Shown one piece after another: positions 60,521-64,000 of a stretch of 64,000 bases of DNA. This DNA is from CAZYFH01 sp965249175 (GTDB lineage Bacteria; Acidobacteriota; Vicinamibacteria; Vicinamibacterales; UBA8438): assembly GCA_965249175.1 (NCBI GenBank), contig OZ252227.1:3410001-3474000 (forward strand). The letters run 5' to 3'. A program made the position numbers and the translations under genes. The notes below the pieces were generated by a model that did not search any database, was not told the DNA's origin, and was given only the letters and a program-made list of their open reading frames with translations. Position 1 is the first letter of the stretch. Every line of letters begins with the position of its first letter.

Positions 60521-61513
60521 GTGAGAAGACTGCTGACACTCGGACTGCTGATCGCCGCGTCAACGACGACCCTGGCGGGCCAGGCGCCGGACGCCTCTGA
60601 GATCCCACGCAATGCGTGGGGACAACCATCGCTGGACGGCGTCTGGAACTTCTCCTCCAACGTCCCGATGCAACGGCCCGAGCGGTACGGCGATCGGGAA
60701 TTCATGACTGACGAAGAGGTGGCGGAGCTACGCGCGCGGCTGGCAGCAGCGGATGCGGCATCTGATCAGGCGGTGCCTCAGCGCCAGGGAGGACCAGGCG
60801 CATACAACGATTTCTGGGTGGAGAGTGCCGGCATCACGGAGCACATTCGCACCTCCCACATCGTCTATCCCACCAGTGGTCGGCTTCCCGACACCGTGGC
60901 GGGCGTCGACGCCGTTTCCGGTGGACTTGGAGATGACGTCCCGGGCGAGCGACCCGTCCGTTTCGTCGTCGGCGGGATCAGCAAAGACGGCCCCGAGGAC
61001 CGTGGCCTGTCCGAGCGTTGCATGGTGGGCTTCAACTCCGGGCCACCATTCGTCCCAAGTCTCTACAACAACAACGTGCAGATCGTGCAGAACCGGGATC
61101 ACGCCGTGATTCTCACCGAGATGATTCACGATGCGCGCGTCGTGCCCATCGGGGACCGGCCGCCGCTCGATGACGCGATCGGCCTGTGGTCGGGCAACTC
61201 GCAAGGCTACTGGGATGGGGACACGCTGGTCGTCGAAACGCGCAATTTCAATGGCCTGACCAAGAGCTTCAGCGCGTTCGGCACGTCCGACGGCAAAGTC
61301 TTGACCGAGCGCTTCACGCGGATCGATCGGCTGACGGTGAACTACGAGTTCACGATCGATGATCCCGCCACCTTTACCGACCGCTTCACCGCCATCGTGC
61401 CGATGACCAAGGTGGCTGGCGAGATCCACGAGTATGCCTGCCACGAAGGCAACTACGGTCTGGAGAACACGCTGAGTGGGGCGCGCGCGGAGGAGACGGG
61501 TCGCGGCCAGTGA
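60521..61513 (+). CDS. Secreted YACHEG-family protein 4
   Basis: 330 residues from GTG 60521 (GGGAGGAATC upstream). Signal peptide (LLTLGLLIAASTTTLAG). Motifs shared with the three other copies: NAWGQPSLDGVWNFSSNVPM, QRPERYGDREF, YNDFWVESAG, RTSHIVYPTSGRLPD, ERCMVGFNSGPPFVPSLYNN, NNVQIVQNRDHAVILTEMIH, SQGYWDGDTLVVETRNF, ERFTRIDRLTVNYEFTIDDP and YACHEGNYGLENTLSGARAE. Follows the VCBS lipoprotein gene and PQQ genes on the same strand. Confidence 0.86.
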   Translation: MRRLLTLGLLIAASTTTLAGQAPDASEIPRNAWGQPSLDGVWNFSSNVPMQRPERYGDREFMTDEEVAELRARLAAADAASDQAVPQRQGGPGAYNDFWVESAGITEHIRTSHIVYPTSGRLPDTVAGVDAVSGGLGDDVPGERPVRFVVGGISKDGPEDRGLSERCMVGFNSGPPFVPSLYNNNVQIVQNRDHAVILTEMIHDARVVPIGDRPPLDDAIGLWSGNSQGYWDGDTLVVETRNFNGLTKSFSAFGTSDGKVLTERFTRIDRLTVNYEFTIDDPATFTDRFTAIVPMTKVAGEIHEYACHEGNYGLENTLSGARAEETGRGQ

Positions 61514-61671
61514 CTCGTTCGAGGACGCGTGCACCCAAGATCTACATCGCCCTAGACGGAGCGGTGTGGTACTCGCGGGGCGGGCGCTAGCCCTCACCCG
61601 CGGAGCGCACGTGCGCGGCCATTGTCCGGCAAGGCGTCAGCCTCGTCTCGCGGAGTTGAACGCCTGAGTGT

Positions 61672-64000
61672 ATGGACCACCTCACGATTACTGGCGCGCG
61701 CGTACACAACCTCAAGAGCATCGACGTCTCCATCCCCAAGAACACGCTCGTCGTGGCCACCGGCGTCAGCGGCTCCGGCAAGTCCAGCCTGGTGTTCGAC
61801 ATCATCTTCGAGGAAGGGCGCAGCCAGTATCTGCGGTCGTTGGGCGTGCTCTCCGGACTGGATGACGAGGTCAAGTTCGACAGCATCTCGGGGATCGCGC
61901 CCACGATCGCCGTGCAGCAGAGCATCATCCGCCGGAGCAATCCGCGGTCCACGGTCGGCTCACGGACCAGAATCCTGGGTTTGCTCGGCGTCCTCTACGC
62001 CGGCGAAGGGCAGATCCAGTGCTCCGCGTGCGGGACGCCCGTCGGTGACGACCTAACCTGCGGTGGATGCGGCCGTGCCGAGGAACGTCTAGACGCGCGT
62101 TGCTTTTCCTACAACGCGCCAGACGGCATGTGCATGAAGTGCTCCGGACGTGGAGCCTATCGTGAAATCGACATGGACCGGCTGGTCCCGGACGCCCGCA
62201 CGACCCTGAAACAGGTCTTTGACTCGGCGGGGATGACGCCAGGCTACGCGAGACTGCTCGCGAGGCATTTTGGTGAGTACCTCGACACACCCTTTTCCGA
62301 GCTTCCCGACGAGGTCAAGGAGGACGTCATCCATGGCCACTACGTCGACAGCAACTCTCTGAACCAAAGCTACTGCTTGACGAGGATCTTTCAGGGCCGT
62401 CTGGCCAGGTACGGCGAAGATGTCAGCGGTGTCTACACACCGCGCGTGTGCCCGGAGTGCGATGGTTCGCGGGTGGGAGAAGAAGCACGCAGGGTCTTGT
62501 TGAACGGCAAGCACATCGGAGACGTAGGAACGATGACCCTGACGGAAACCAGGGACTTCTTCGCGACCTTGTTGACGCGGAAGACGTTCACACGCCTCGG
62601 GACGAACCTCCTCGGGGAGATGCTGCGTAAGACCGAGGGGCTGATGAGAGCCCGCCTCGGCCATCTGTCCCTGTACCGGGAGATGCCAACCCTGAGCGGC
62701 GGGGAGATCCAGCGCCTCTTCCTGAACGCCCATCTCGCGTCGCGGATGGACTCCTTGATCTACATCCTCGATGAACCGACGGTGGGTCTGCACGAATCGG
62801 AGAAGGCCGAGCTCCTGCAGGCAATCACCGCCCTGAAGGAGCTGGGGAACACCGTGATCGTCGTGGAGCACGACCGCAACACCATCGAGAGGGCGGACCA
62901 TATCGTCGACCTGGGACCAGGCGCCGGGATCAACGGTGGACGCGTGGTCTATCAGGGTGATTACGCCGGCCTGCTCGCGTGTGACGATTCGATCACTGGA
63001 CGGTATCTGTCCGGGAAGACCCCCATGCCGGTCAGGTCCACGAATCGGACGATTGCCCGGCAAGCTCCGGGTCGCGAATCGCTGACGGAGACGACGCCCC
63101 GCCTGACACTCCGGCACGCCAGGACACACAATCTTCAGGATGTGACGGTCTCGTTTCCGCTGGGCGTCCTCGTCGGCATCGCCGGCGTCTCTGGCAGCGG
63201 GAAGAGCTCGCTTGTCTCGAACACGCTCATACCTCTGCTCAGGGACCATTTTCGCGATCCAGTGGTGAGGAGCGCGCAGCCCGATCCAGACGACGCGGCG
63301 GACGGCGACGACGAATCGACCGTCATCGACACCGTCGCGGACAGGCTGGACGGCATGGAGCACATCGCCGGTTTCGCCGAGGTCTCGCAAGCCCCCATCG
63401 GGCGACACCTGAACTCGAACCCCGTCACGTACATCGGCGTCTGGGACCGGATCCGCAGGCTGTTCGCCGCGCAATCGGACGCGATCGAGCGAAAGCTCTC
63501 GGCGGGCCATTTCTCTTTCAACTCCAAGGGAGCCTGTTCCGAGTGCGGCGGGACCGGGCGTAAGACGACGGTGCTGGGGAGCAATCTGAAGATGGACACC
63601 CGCTGCAAGGCGTGCAACGGGCGGCGATACAACGACGACGGGTTGTCCGTGAGATACAAGGGAAAGACGATCGCCGATGTCCTCGAGATGCGCGTCTCGG
63701 AAGCGGTGTCCTTCTTCGAGGGCCACAAGGGGATTCTCTCCACGTTGCTGGTGATGGACCGGGTTGGCATGGGGTACATCGCGCTGGGCCAACCCACCCC
63801 AAGCCTCAGCGGCGGCGAGTCACAGCGGATCAAGCTTGCGAGAGAGATGGGCGGACGGCGGAAGGGCAACATCCTCTACGTGCTGGATGAACCGACGACC
63901 GGCCTGAGTCTCTACGACACAGCCAAGCTCATCGAGCTGCTGGATGAGCTCGTCACGACCGGCAATTCCGCGATCGTCATCGAGCACGATCCCGTGGTCC
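61672..64000 (+). CDS. UvrA-like ABC ATPase (3' truncated by window edge)
   Basis: At least 776 residues from ATG 61672, open to the right edge. Two ABC ATPase halves: Walker A GVSGSGKSSL at about 31-40, signature LSGGEIQR, Walker B YILDEPTVGLH; second Walker A GVSGSGKSSLVSN, signature LSGGESQRIKLA, YVLDEPTTGL. Zinc modules CSACG/CGGCG, CMKCSGRG, CPECDGSR and CSECGGTG/CKACNGRRY are seen. The order is that of UvrA, but it is shorter in the inter-domain parts than the classical 940-residue DNA-repair protein, and resembles the UvrA2/drug-resistance class. Likely DNA-damage binding or self-protection. Confidence 0.88.
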   Translation, partial: MDHLTITGARVHNLKSIDVSIPKNTLVVATGVSGSGKSSLVFDIIFEEGRSQYLRSLGVLSGLDDEVKFDSISGIAPTIAVQQSIIRRSNPRSTVGSRTRILGLLGVLYAGEGQIQCSACGTPVGDDLTCGGCGRAEERLDARCFSYNAPDGMCMKCSGRGAYREIDMDRLVPDARTTLKQVFDSAGMTPGYARLLARHFGEYLDTPFSELPDEVKEDVIHGHYVDSNSLNQSYCLTRIFQGRLARYGEDVSGVYTPRVCPECDGSRVGEEARRVLLNGKHIGDVGTMTLTETRDFFATLLTRKTFTRLGTNLLGEMLRKTEGLMRARLGHLSLYREMPTLSGGEIQRLFLNAHLASRMDSLIYILDEPTVGLHESEKAELLQAITALKELGNTVIVVEHDRNTIERADHIVDLGPGAGINGGRVVYQGDYAGLLACDDSITGRYLSGKTPMPVRSTNRTIARQAPGRESLTETTPRLTLRHARTHNLQDVTVSFPLGVLVGIAGVSGSGKSSLVSNTLIPLLRDHFRDPVVRSAQPDPDDAADGDDESTVIDTVADRLDGMEHIAGFAEVSQAPIGRHLNSNPVTYIGVWDRIRRLFAAQSDAIERKLSAGHFSFNSKGACSECGGTGRKTTVLGSNLKMDTRCKACNGRRYNDDGLSVRYKGKTIADVLEMRVSEAVSFFEGHKGILSTLLVMDRVGMGYIALGQPTPSLSGGESQRIKLAREMGGRRKGNILYVLDEPTTGLSLYDTAKLIELLDELVTTGNSAIVIEHDPVV

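Overview
The window is a high-GC, gene-dense chromosomal segment that looks like an Acidobacteriota genome, most likely of the Vicinamibacteria type. This is inference from content: exported DUF1592/DUF1552 proteins, Ser/Thr kinases fused to C-terminal beta-propellers, many soluble PQQ-dependent dehydrogenases, exported ankyrin proteins and a TonB-dependent receptor with an N-terminal carboxypeptidase-regulatory domain. I saw no rRNA, tRNA, CRISPR array or phage genes.

Layout. 1-2.5 kb: the end of an ABC exporter, a small alpha/beta-barrel-like protein and a quinone-oxidoreductase-like MDR enzyme. 2.5-11.7 kb (minus strand): two consecutive DUF1592-DUF1552 gene pairs, one followed by an ankyrin gene, with a cupin gene between them. 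12-15.5 kb: a nucleotidyltransferase plus a small partner ORF, then a membrane Ser/Thr kinase. 15.5-24.2 kb: an exported acetamidase-like protein, a PQQ dehydrogenase-TonB receptor-TPR gene series, and a divergent second PQQ dehydrogenase. 24.3-31.4 kb: an RHH/ParE toxin-antitoxin pair and a third DUF1592-DUF1552-ankyrin cluster in a different gene order.

31.5-47 kb is the accessory region. It holds an IS110 element with a structured non-coding flank, a hicB remnant, a truncated and frameshifted kinase, a broken Phd/PIN pair, a DASS transporter, a SNF2 helicase with a SWIM-domain partner, a kinase fragment fused to a foreign tail, an unusual RHH/DeoR-sensor-like protein next to a small membrane protein, an IS256 element inactivated by an in-frame TGA, and a VapBC pair. 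47-61.5 kb: three more members of a secreted protein family that I recognise only by internal comparison (called here the YACHEG family, four copies in the window), an outer-membrane barrel, a HEAT/nucleotidyltransferase pair, a frameshifted PQQ-like membrane protein, and a run of PQQ dehydrogenases, one fused to a cupredoxin. The window ends inside a UvrA-like ATPase.

Taken together the permanent genes describe a periplasm-centred oxidative metabolism: PQQ dehydrogenases, c-type-haem DUF1592 proteins, Tat-exported DUF1552 proteins, exported ankyrin and TPR scaffolds and TonB-dependent uptake. The best candidates for undescribed systems are the thrice-repeated DUF1592-DUF1552-ankyrin module, the YACHEG family that keeps company with it and with PQQ dehydrogenases, and the RHH/DeoR-like plus membrane-protein pair. 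Coordinates of starts were chosen by ribosome-binding sites and signal peptides where these decide; all functions are inferred from motifs only.
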